DNA of 64,000 nt from positions 1,104,501-1,168,500 of the forward strand of contig NZ_JACJVJ010000001.1 of the NCBI RefSeq assembly GCF_014237875.1. The letters run 5' to 3'. Below the pieces are notes generated by a model, which did no database searches, had not been told where the DNA came from, and worked only from the letters and a program-made list of their open reading frames with translations. A program made the translations under genes and the position numbers. Positions 43,339 through 51,139 of this stretch are shown one piece after another. Position 1 is the stretch's first letter. Every line of letters begins with the position of its first letter. The DNA is from Parasphingopyxis marina (GTDB lineage: Bacteria; Pseudomonadota; Alphaproteobacteria; Sphingomonadales; Sphingomonadaceae).

Positions 43339-43367
43339 AGTAGAGGCAAATCGGAACGGCGAGTCAA
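43339..43367 (-). promoter_or_regulatory. Promoter of the imuA operon
   Basis: On the minus strand TTGACT (43367-43362) is followed after 17 bp by TCTACT (43344-43339). The LexA box begins two bases downstream, so bound LexA would block initiation. Confidence 0.7.
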
Positions 43368-43386
43368 GCAGGCAGAAGCCTCTATG

Positions 43387-44610
43387 CTATTCGCCGTCCG
43401 CGAGAATTTTTTTCAGATATCGCTGAAACATCCTATTGCCCGGTTCGAGTGCGGCCGCCCGCGATGCCGCCGATCGGGCCTCGCCCAGCCGCCCGAGCCG
43501 CTGGAGCAGCCTGGCATGGCTGTGATGGTAGCGGGCCTCTTTAGGGTACAACGCGATTGCGCGGCGCAAAACCGCGTCGGCTTCGTCCAGCATGTTTTCC
43601 CGGAAGAGCAGGGTTCCCAGATGGTGATGATGCCGGGAAATGGACGGATCGGCCTCCACGGCCTTTCGGGCCATGGTGATGGCCTCTTGCGCGTCTCCTT
43701 CATTTTCCAGCGCCTGGCTTTGCTCGACGAAGGTGGCCGGCAGGTCTTCGGCATAGGGCGACGCGCGGGGCCCGGGGCTCAGCGCCTCCCATGCCGCCAG
43801 CCAGTCTCGCCGAAGCCGGTCGAAGCGCTCGGCGTTGGCGTCCAGAGAACCGTCCTGCAGCGTCGAATAGAGATCCTTGAACGGCTGCGCGATGTCGTCC
43901 GCTTCCAGAATCGCGTCGGCCGGGAGGGCTGCGTGGCGATGACGGGGATCGAGAAACGCCTCGATCGCTTCGCACGCGGAAGCAGCCGGGGCGAAGGGGG
44001 CACCGATCGCGGCCATCGCCGAGCCGAGAGTGGCGCGCCAGTCCGACAGTACCGCATCATAGCCGATCAGGGCGCGGGGCAGGCCGCGCGAGTGATACTC
44101 GGCCTCGATCATGTGCGATTGCCACAGCAGGAGCGCGTGCTCGCGGGTCATGCCGTCCCGCCGGGCAAGCGAGTCGGCGATTTCGAGCGGGTGTCGCGCG
44201 GCGATCAGACAGCGGGTCTCATAGCCCTTGGCCGCCAGCGCTTCGATCCAGAAAGGCAGCAGGCGCGAAAGCCGGGGGTCCTTGACCACGATCCTCCCGG
44301 CATCATCGAATTCGCTGGCAATGGCTTCGCGGGCTTCGTCGCCGAAAGCGGCGACGTCCGCCCGCGTCTGCCAGTCTTTCCCGGCCGGTTTGGGGTCCGC
44401 CCAACCGCGGTCTAGTGCGGCCAGAATCCGGTCGTCGATTCTGACGATGGGAAGCGATTCCCAATGCCCGGTCTCGTTGAACTCGGCGGAGCGCATCAGC
44501 GTCTTGGCGCTTGCCCACCCGGCAAGATTGATGACGCGTGTCAGGGCGGACGTGCCCGAACGGTGCATGCCCAGAACCAGTATCGCGATGTTTTTCTTGG
44601 TCTGTGTCAC
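43387..44610 (-). CDS. Sulfotransferase-like protein with TPR C-terminus
   Basis: The product has an N-terminal sulfotransferase domain: IAILVLGMHRSGTSALTR supplies the 5'-phosphosulfate-binding loop, RIVVKDPRLSRLLPFW and CLIAARHPLEIADSLARRD the 3'-phosphate site. PAPS-dependent sulfation of a glycan or lipid is the family role. The last 130 residues are TPR-like (AITMARKAVEADPS, then DEADAVLRRAIALYP and LGEARSAASRAAALEP). I chose the GTG at 44610 (about 407 aa) because the Rossmann strand starts a few codons later; a TTG at 44685 is possible. Confidence 0.78.
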   Translation of the reverse strand: MTQTKKNIAILVLGMHRSGTSALTRVINLAGWASAKTLMRSAEFNETGHWESLPIVRIDDRILAALDRGWADPKPAGKDWQTRADVAAFGDEAREAIASEFDDAGRIVVKDPRLSRLLPFWIEALAAKGYETRCLIAARHPLEIADSLARRDGMTREHALLLWQSHMIEAEYHSRGLPRALIGYDAVLSDWRATLGSAMAAIGAPFAPAASACEAIEAFLDPRHRHAALPADAILEADDIAQPFKDLYSTLQDGSLDANAERFDRLRRDWLAAWEALSPGPRASPYAEDLPATFVEQSQALENEGDAQEAITMARKAVEADPSISRHHHHLGTLLFRENMLDEADAVLRRAIALYPKEARYHHSHARLLQRLGRLGEARSAASRAAALEPGNRMFQRYLKKILADGE

Positions 44611-44746
44611 TGCGGCCCGTGTCGCTCCAACCGGATGAAATGCAAGGATTTCGGCTGGGTAGAGACAAGGGGGTTTGGCGGTCAATGTCCAGCGCCGCGA
44701 AAGGACGCGGTCCTGTCCGGAAATTTCCGCGGCGATTTCGGGCTAC

Positions 44747-45154
44747 TTATCCAATGCTGTCGAAATAGGCCATCAGAAGGGCGTTTGCCTTCGGGGTCAG
44801 CAAAAGGAAGCAGCGCCTCTTGTCGTTTTTGTCGGGCTCCCGCCTCACGAGCCCGGCCGATTCCAGTTTCCCCACCAGCCGGATCGCGCTTGTCTTGGGG
44901 CAGTTGCCGGCGAGATAGAGATCTTTGATGCTGGTGTTCCGGCCATTCAGCTGGGCCTCCAGAAGCGCAAGCAGCATGCTCCAGCTGGGTCCATCGGCAA
45001 AATCGCGGCCCAGAATGCCATAACGGATCTGCCGCCGCTCAATTTCTCTCGCTGTACGCGCTTGGAGCTTCCCGCGCCCGGCCCCAACCAGCTTTTCCGT
45101 CTGATCCGGCGCCGCGCCATTGCCCGCAAGGCTTTCGATCCGCTCGTTCCGCAT
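44747..45154 (-). CDS. MarR-like winged-helix regulator
   Basis: The 135-residue protein has a MarR-type helix-turn-helix: SMLLALLEAQLNGR, SIKDLYLAGNCPKTSAIRLV and the wing EPDKNDKRRCFLLLTPKA at about 105-122. TGGGGGAAA precedes the ATG. It is divergent from the FMN reductase gene (296 bp between the starts), so it may control that gene or the sulfotransferase gene behind it. Ligand unknown. Confidence 0.82.
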   Translation of the reverse strand: MRNERIESLAGNGAAPDQTEKLVGAGRGKLQARTAREIERRQIRYGILGRDFADGPSWSMLLALLEAQLNGRNTSIKDLYLAGNCPKTSAIRLVGKLESAGLVRREPDKNDKRRCFLLLTPKANALLMAYFDSIG

Positions 45155-45450
45155 CCGTTTCCCCCAATGGCCAGCGTCACACCCACCATTCTCCTGACGA
45201 TAATAGCAAAGGTTGCCCCGGAATCGCTGATCTAGAATTTAGTTACGCGTGGTCCAATTCGTCCACCTGCCCACAGGTGGGTGGATCACCGCCCGGATGC
45301 CTTGTCGATCCGTCCGCCGGGGCATCGCCTTGGGCCGCCAAGCTTGTTATCCTCCGGCCTGTCGATCGGGGCGCGCCAGTCTGCCAGACGTCCTTCGCCT
45401 TATGCCCCGGTTCGGGCAAACGGGGCGCACATGGAAAGAAAGACAACTGC

Positions 45451-46044
45451 ATGGAACCTTTGTTCATTCCCGTTTTCTACGGCTCCTATCGGAGGGACCG
45501 GCTCGGTATCCGGCTGGCGGATTACGCGGTCGGCCAGTTGCGCGATCGCGCGCACAGGAGCGAACTGGTCGACGCCAAGGCGGTGGGGCTGCCGATGCTC
45601 GATCGCATGTACAAGGAATATCCCGAGGGCGAAGCGCCGCCGGAAATGGAAGCCGTGGCGGAGATCCTGCGCAGCGCCGACGCCTTCGTGCTCGTCGCGG
45701 GGGAATATAATTGGGGCATGCAGCCCGGCCTCAAGAATTTGACCGACCATTTTTTGGAGGAATGGTTCTGGCGGCCCGCTGCCATCCTCAGCTATTCCGC
45801 CGGCCGCCTCGGCGGTGCCCGATCGAGCTATGCTTGGCACCCCACACTGGCGGAGATGGGCATGGTGGTCGTGCCGAGTACCGTTGCGGTGCCACAGATC
45901 GGCGCGACCTTCGACGAAAACGGCAATCCGCGCGGCGACGCCGGAGAGGCGGTGAGCCGCGGCATGGACAAGACCATCGCCACCTTGGAATGGTGGGCGA
46001 GTGCGGCCAAAGAACACCGGAAGATTCAAAAGCCCGCCTTCTGA
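45451..46044 (+). CDS. NADPH-dependent FMN reductase family protein
   Basis: The 197-residue flavodoxin-like protein has the opening FIPVFYGSYRRDRLGIRLAD, the FMN loop AGEYNWGMQPGLKNLTDHF and the late GGARSSYAW of NADPH-dependent FMN (chromate/quinone) reductases. It makes reduced FMN or reduces quinones. GGAAAGAAAG precedes the ATG; the in-frame upstream extension is rejected because it lacks fold content. It is the last gene before the island boundary. Confidence 0.88.
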   Translation: MEPLFIPVFYGSYRRDRLGIRLADYAVGQLRDRAHRSELVDAKAVGLPMLDRMYKEYPEGEAPPEMEAVAEILRSADAFVLVAGEYNWGMQPGLKNLTDHFLEEWFWRPAAILSYSAGRLGGARSSYAWHPTLAEMGMVVVPSTVAVPQIGATFDENGNPRGDAGEAVSRGMDKTIATLEWWASAAKEHRKIQKPAF

Positions 46045-46107
46045 TTGGTGTTGATCCCGTGGGCGAGGGCGGGAGGACATTGGCGGATTGATTTTTTCTT
46101 GGACGGA

Positions 46108-46129
46108 TGCGCTTGTGGACCGTCGCCAT
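46108..46129 (-). pseudogene. Remnant of the start of a second integrase
   Basis: Reading leftwards from 46129 the frame gives MATVHKR, matching MATIRKR at the start of the integrase at 57797, then loses similarity. The 72 bp between this ATG and the direct repeat align without gaps to the same interval before the intact integrase. It is the decayed 5' end of an integrase from an earlier element at the same tRNA. Confidence 0.7.
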
Positions 46130-46198
46130 CTCGTCGCTCCATGCGTCAATGCCTCGCCACGAGCGATGGAAGGGACGCGTGGGCAGGGCGAACGGGCG

Positions 46199-46304
46199 TC
46201 GGTCCAATGAGCAAAGCCCAAGGAAAATTGGCGGTTGCGGGATTTCAGGAAGCTGGCGCACCCGACAGGATTCGAACCTGTGGCCTCTGCCTTCGGAGGG
46301 CAGC
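46199..46304. repeat. Left attachment repeat with tRNA-Arg 3' fragment
   Basis: These 106 bp repeat 57867-57972 with a single mismatch (46229). The right part (46254-46304) is the 3' half of tRNA-Arg including the CCA end; it stops in the anticodon stem, so it does not form a complete tRNA. Confidence 0.92.
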
Positions 46305-46536
46305 CTGTATCTGGCCCTGCCAGTGGTGCTGTTCCTGAGACCCTAGGAAAATCGCCGGTTCCCAATCGCTCTGGGGAAGGGTAGCGCGCTATCACCGTCG
46401 ATTAAAGCCCCATCGACAAGCCTTTCGTGTGTCATGAGTGTGTCAGGCCAAGGGGGCAGAAATGGCAGATTTCTGGGAAGGGTAGCACGTTTATTTTCAA
46501 TGTGAATGTGCATTACCGCTAGGCTATCCCAAATTT
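46305..46536. other. Non-coding stretch inside the island's left end
   Basis: I see no gene or structured element here beyond the end of the attachment repeat. Confidence 0.5.
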
Positions 46537-47073
46537 CTATTTCTGCAAATTTTCCGATTTTGGAGAGGCTTTGCTTTGCTCGGTCACTGTGTTGTTTGAG
46601 CCCCTTTGGCCTCTGACATCGTCTATGCCGACTTGGGCTCTTTGCCTGTAAGAAGAATAAATAGCGCCGGGAAAGTTTGCGAGGATAGACCTATAAGCGC
46701 CATCTGCTTCGTCGAGACACCTTTCAGTTAGGTAGAGATCGGCCATCGAGAATTGCGCTTCGGCAACAAGTGGTATCATATCGCGGAGGATGTTTCTCAC
46801 GATGTATCTGGTTCCAGCACCCGCTCGGCTCGAAGTTCCTTGGCTCTGCAAATTCGCTGCGATGTCAAACGTTCTGGCCAAGCTTTGCGGGACACCTACT
46901 TCCACGGGTGTTTGGCAGGTCGCTTCAGGATCGATGGCCATTACCTCCGCTAGGTGATTGACCGATTCCAAGTCTAACTGTGCGAGTCTTACATAGTCAT
47001 CGCGTGACTGGGCAGCTGCTCCCGATGAAAAATGGGGAATTAGGCTTGCTGCTATGTATATCCGGAAACGCAT
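46537..47073 (-). CDS. Secreted hypothetical protein with TPR-like part
   Basis: The 178-residue product has a signal peptide (RFRIYIAASLIPHFSSGAAAQ) and a helical body in which AQFSMADLYLTERCLDEADGAYRSILANFP resembles a TPR repeat. CAGGAGGAAAA precedes the ATG at 47073. Codon use is more AT-rich than in the flanking chromosome. Upstream lies a set of repeated GAACACAGG segments. Family unknown; it may be island-specific. Confidence 0.65.
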   Translation of the reverse strand: MRFRIYIAASLIPHFSSGAAAQSRDDYVRLAQLDLESVNHLAEVMAIDPEATCQTPVEVGVPQSLARTFDIAANLQSQGTSSRAGAGTRYIVRNILRDMIPLVAEAQFSMADLYLTERCLDEADGAYRSILANFPGAIYSSYRQRAQVGIDDVRGQRGSNNTVTEQSKASPKSENLQK

Positions 47074-47080
47074 TTTTCCT

Positions 47081-47134
47081 CCTGTGTTCGCGCCCCCGGC
47101 TGGTGCCGGGCGGTTGATCGCGCGAGAACACAGG
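47081..47134. repeat. Inverted repeat upstream of the secreted-protein gene
   Basis: CCTGTGTTC (47081-47089) pairs with GAACACAGG (47126-47134), extended by GCGC on either side. A third copy, CCTGTGTTC, lies at 47201-47209. It could be a regulatory hairpin or a binding-site cluster. Confidence 0.6.
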
Positions 47135-47483
47135 GAACCGCGCCCCGCGTATTCCCTTGTCAGGTATTTTATTCCGCAGGCCACCCGACGTGAGTCGGTG
47201 CCTGTGTTCACCGCGCGAATGCGGACCTTCCCTACCGATCAAGATCGGGAATGCAGCTCCGGAATAGGTGAATTAGATTTGAAGGTTTACAGAGACGAGA
47301 CGGGCGACAGAAAACCAGAAGAGCGGTTTCGGATCCGTTGAGCGCTTTTGAGTTTGCTATCCAGGCAAGCCGCAAACGCTACGAACATGTCGTTGCAAAG
47401 GACGAACAATCTTTACGATTTCAGCTAAAAGAGACGTTCGTGTCATAGTCCTTCAGAGCACATAGGATGGATATGCCTTCAAT

Positions 47484-47909
47484 TTATGCATGACCCTCAG
47501 CCACTTCATGTGCGATTGTTTCAACAATCGTGCGCAAACCTTCGATTGTTTTGATTTCGCACTCCCAAACCGTAATGACGCGATAACCGATTGCAATCAG
47601 GGCCTCTCGGTTGCGACAATCTCTAGCGACATTGCCGTTCAATTTCTTTTTCCAAAATGCAGTGTTGGATTTTGGAACGGCGGCTCGGATGCATCCGTAA
47701 TGTTGATGCCAAAAGCACCCGTGAACGAAGATCGCAATCCTGGCTGTGCGGAAGACTATATCGGGTTTACCCGGAAGCTCTTTTGCATGAAGACGATATC
47801 GAAGACCTCTGGCATAGAGCGCCTTCCGCAACTTCATCTCAGGTTGCGTGTTGCGACTTCGAACGCGACTCATGAGCTGGCTTCGCGCTTTGGGCTCAAG
47901 GTGATCCAT
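47484..47909 (-). CDS. vsr: Very short patch repair (Vsr) endonuclease
   Basis: The 141-residue protein matches Vsr: RSRNTQPEMKLRKALYARGL, then GKPDIVF with D50, and FVHGCFWHQHYGC with H63 and H68. It nicks T:G mismatches that form when 5-methylcytosine deaminates, which protects DNA methylated by a C5 methyltransferase such as the one at 53089. It is separated from that gene by the GHKL/receiver pair, on the same strand. Start is the ATG at 47909, without a strong ribosome site. Confidence 0.93.
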   Translation of the reverse strand: MDHLEPKARSQLMSRVRSRNTQPEMKLRKALYARGLRYRLHAKELPGKPDIVFRTARIAIFVHGCFWHQHYGCIRAAVPKSNTAFWKKKLNGNVARDCRNREALIAIGYRVITVWECEIKTIEGLRTIVETIAHEVAEGHA

Positions 47910-48127
47910 TAGAGTCAGGTTTATCGACGATATTGTGAGATATCAAAACACGTTATGTGACGCACTGTTTCATATAGCCTCAGGTTTTCTCGCATCTCTA
48001 TAGAGGAGGAAATGCGATGAGAGGTGTAACTTCGGTTCAATCGCGTCGATCTATTGACGGCTGCTCCAGCGAGCGGGATATGTCGTAATCGAGACTTTGG
48101 ATTGCGATCAGGGGGCTTCGCGCAAAT

Positions 48128-51100
48128 ATGGCGGATAAGCCGATACGATCACGGCGCAGTATGGTGAGCAGTGCGTCATTCCAGACGCGGGCAAGGACGG
48201 TCGATCATCTTGGGCGAGAACAGATTGCCGACTGCCCCACGGCAATCTCCGAACTCTGGAAAAACTCTTACGATGCTTATGCTCGAAACGTACAGCTCGA
48301 CATCATAGATAGAGCAGAGCCGGTCGCCGTGCTGTCGGATGACGGTCATGGCATGTCTCGCCGCGAATTCGACGAGCGATGGCTGGTAATCGGAACGGAA
48401 AGCAAGCTGGACGATACGTCGTCGGTACCTAGGGTAGATCGCAATGGCTTGCCGCCTCGGCCGAGACAGGGGCAAAAAGGCATTGGCCGTTTATCTTGTG
48501 CGAATTTAGGCCCACTTTTGCTGCTTCTAAGCAAGCGTAAATCGGAAGATGCCGTTGCGGCTCTTATCGATTGGCGCCTTTTCGAAAACCCTTTCATAAA
48601 CTTGTCAGACATCGAGATCCCGGTCGTAAATCTTGAAAAGCCTCAGGATATATTTGACCAGATCGAAGTACTCCATAACCTTCTTGTCACGAACGTGACC
48701 GGAGATGGACGCAGTGAAGAGGCCAAGCAGGTTCTAGAGGGCGCCTGGGCGGCATACGATAAAAACCATGCTCAAGAACACAAAGGTGTGGAAACAAATT
48801 TCACCGCTCCTTCGCTTGCGATCCAAAGTTTAGCCGCATCCAGCCCCTTCGAAGCTGCAGATTTGGATGTTTGGAAAAATTTTGGCGGTAAGCATGGAAC
48901 GGTACTTATGGTGGCCGGTCTAAATTACGACCTGCGCGCGCAACTTGCTCACCCCCCGTTCGATGCCTCTGAGAAGGCTACTCGCGATAGGTTTAATCAA
49001 ACGCTTTCGAGCTTTATCGACCCATACATCGTCGAAGATGACCGGGCGAAATCGAAACCGACTGCTCCCGACTTTCGATATGCCGTTGCAGTTCATCGCG
49101 GCGGTCGTGAAGAAATGGTTCTTGGCACGGACAAGAACTTCAACCGACGGCAGGTTGAAGGGATGGAACACTGTATCGAGGGGACCGTCAACGACGATGG
49201 AGTCTTTGTTGGCCGCATAAAAAGTTTCGGTACTTGGCTCCCAGATGCCGTTACTATCGAACCTCCCAAAAATGCAAAAATTCCTGACAGAGCGAATACG
49301 AAAATCGGGCCGTTTAGGTTCTATATATCCGCTATGGAATGGGACGCGATAAACTCCACGCATACGGCGCAAGAGCACCAGCATTACAAAGCATTGGCGG
49401 AACAATTTGCAGGTTTCATGATCTATCGGGATGGTCTGCGCGTTTTGCCTTACGGCCGAGCGGATAACGATTTTTTTGAAATTGAATCCCGAAGATCCCG
49501 TAGTGCGGGTCGTGAGTTCTGGAATCACCGCCAAATGTTTGGTCGCATTGCTATAAGTCGGTCGAGCAATCCGAATTTGAAAGACAAGGCGGGACGCGAA
49601 GGACTCCTGGATAACGTAGCTGCGAAAGCATTCAAATCGATCGTCGACAACATATTGATGGTTTCGGCACGGAGGTTTTTTGGATCTTCGTCGGATATTC
49701 GCAAGACGCAATTGCCCGACATTAAGGCGTCGAATAAGGCCGCACGCGCTCGTGAGGCGCGTCAACAACTTCAAAAGAGACAGCGGGCCGAATTTGCCAA
49801 ACTGCTCGAAGCCCATCTCGCTTCTATACCGGGCATCTTGGAAGATTTATTAGCAGCAACCGATAGTCTAAGCATTGGCAACGATGATGAAATGTTGGCG
49901 GTCAAAGAGAGTCTCCATCACTTTGAAATAAAACTAGTTGAACTCGCAATTCCGGATGTTCCAAAAGCTCTTGGCAGCCTTAAAGGAGATTATGAGCGCT
50001 ACCGAGAAGAATTCGCCTCTCTATCGGATGCTGTAAGCGCATATCGGGCCGCTTTCGAAGCAGCGGTTGCATCTTTCGAACCGACCAACCCCTCAAAGGC
50101 GGTCGAAGACTATGCCGTACAGATCAAGAAGAGTATTCGTTTACAGCTTCAGGACTTTTCGTCGCGAGTGGAAGGTATCCAAAAGCGCGAATTTGAGCGA
50201 ATGCGTCAACTTCGAGCAGAGAGGGAGGATTTACTGAATCAAGAAATCGCGGACGAGATCCAGTTTTTTAGGTCGAATTTGCAGGATTACACGACGACTT
50301 TTTCGAAGCTGGAAACTATCCTTGGCAAAGCGCGCCAGGAAAATCGCAGTTTCTTTGAACCTTATGTTCGATCACTCGAAGCCTTGAGTGAGAGCATTGA
50401 TCTTGAGACTCTCGCAGCTTCTGGAATGGAAGAACTCTCAGATGCGAGGAAGGAGATCGAAAGGCTCAATGCGCTTGCACAACTTGGTATTGCGGTAGAA
50501 ATTTCCGGTCACGATCTCGAAGACTACGATAGCATTATCACTTCCGCTCTGGCTGGTTTCCCCGAAAGTATGAAGGAGCTGAAGGCCTACCAGGACCTAC
50601 AGACAGGAGTGGAGGGTCTTACGGATCATCTTCGCTTCCTCTCGCCGCTGCGATTAGCTGGTCAAAGAGTCGAACGGGAGATTTCTGGTGCCGAGATCAG
50701 CCAGTACATAAGAAACTTTTTTGCGCCCGTGCTTGCGCGAACGGGAATAAGGTTGACGACCGATCCTCGGTTCGAAGGTATGATACTTTTAGACCGACCG
50801 TCCCGCATCATGCCTGTTTTTATAAATCTTGTGAACAACAGCATCTACTGGACCGCATTGAATCGAAAGGACGGAGAGATATCAATTCATACGGACGGTA
50901 CTTCTGTAATAGTTGCCGATAACGGTCCTGGTGTTGCAGATGAAGATATCGAGAATCTCTTTAGTTTGTTTTTTACCCGTAAAGCTCGTGGAGGGCGTGG
51001 TGTTGGCTTGTATTTGGCGAGAGCAAACCTTACCGCTGGCGGACATTCCATCCGCTATAAAGAGGCGGAGGACAACGTCGAACTGGATGGGGCGGCGTTT

Positions 51101-51139
51101 GTTATAGAATTTACCGGTGCCGAGTTCAGCGATGAATGA
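48128..51139 (+). CDS. Large protein with two GHKL ATPase domains (MORC/Hsp90-like and histidine-kinase-like)
   Basis: The 1003-residue protein begins with a GHKL ATPase: N box ELWKNSYDAYA at 42-52, G1 DDGHGM at 71-76 and G2 GQKGIGRLS at 115-123, the pattern of MORC/MutL/Hsp90-like ATPases in bacterial conflict systems. The middle (about 530-780) is charged and helical, probably coiled coil. At the C-terminus a second GHKL domain of histidine-kinase type has N box LVNNSIYW at 901-908, G1 DNGPGV at 931-936 and G2 GGRGVGLYLAR at 955-965, preceded by VEISGHDLEDY with H795 as a possible phospho-acceptor. The next gene, overlapping by 8 bp, encodes a receiver. I read this as a two-component-like defence sensor. 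Confidence 0.85.
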   Translation: MADKPIRSRRSMVSSASFQTRARTVDHLGREQIADCPTAISELWKNSYDAYARNVQLDIIDRAEPVAVLSDDGHGMSRREFDERWLVIGTESKLDDTSSVPRVDRNGLPPRPRQGQKGIGRLSCANLGPLLLLLSKRKSEDAVAALIDWRLFENPFINLSDIEIPVVNLEKPQDIFDQIEVLHNLLVTNVTGDGRSEEAKQVLEGAWAAYDKNHAQEHKGVETNFTAPSLAIQSLAASSPFEAADLDVWKNFGGKHGTVLMVAGLNYDLRAQLAHPPFDASEKATRDRFNQTLSSFIDPYIVEDDRAKSKPTAPDFRYAVAVHRGGREEMVLGTDKNFNRRQVEGMEHCIEGTVNDDGVFVGRIKSFGTWLPDAVTIEPPKNAKIPDRANTKIGPFRFYISAMEWDAINSTHTAQEHQHYKALAEQFAGFMIYRDGLRVLPYGRADNDFFEIESRRSRSAGREFWNHRQMFGRIAISRSSNPNLKDKAGREGLLDNVAAKAFKSIVDNILMVSARRFFGSSSDIRKTQLPDIKASNKAARAREARQQLQKRQRAEFAKLLEAHLASIPGILEDLLAATDSLSIGNDDEMLAVKESLHHFEIKLVELAIPDVPKALGSLKGDYERYREEFASLSDAVSAYRAAFEAAVASFEPTNPSKAVEDYAVQIKKSIRLQLQDFSSRVEGIQKREFERMRQLRAEREDLLNQEIADEIQFFRSNLQDYTTTFSKLETILGKARQENRSFFEPYVRSLEALSESIDLETLAASGMEELSDARKEIERLNALAQLGIAVEISGHDLEDYDSIITSALAGFPESMKELKAYQDLQTGVEGLTDHLRFLSPLRLAGQRVEREISGAEISQYIRNFFAPVLARTGIRLTTDPRFEGMILLDRPSRIMPVFINLVNNSIYWTALNRKDGEISIHTDGTSVIVADNGPGVADEDIENLFSLFFTRKARGGRGVGLYLARANLTAGGHSIRYKEAEDNVELDGAAFVIEFTGAEFSDE

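Noticed and set aside
46254-46304. A second tRNA-Arg at the left end of the island
   Set aside because: Only the 3' half matches; the 5' half and D arm are missing, so it is an attachment-site fragment.
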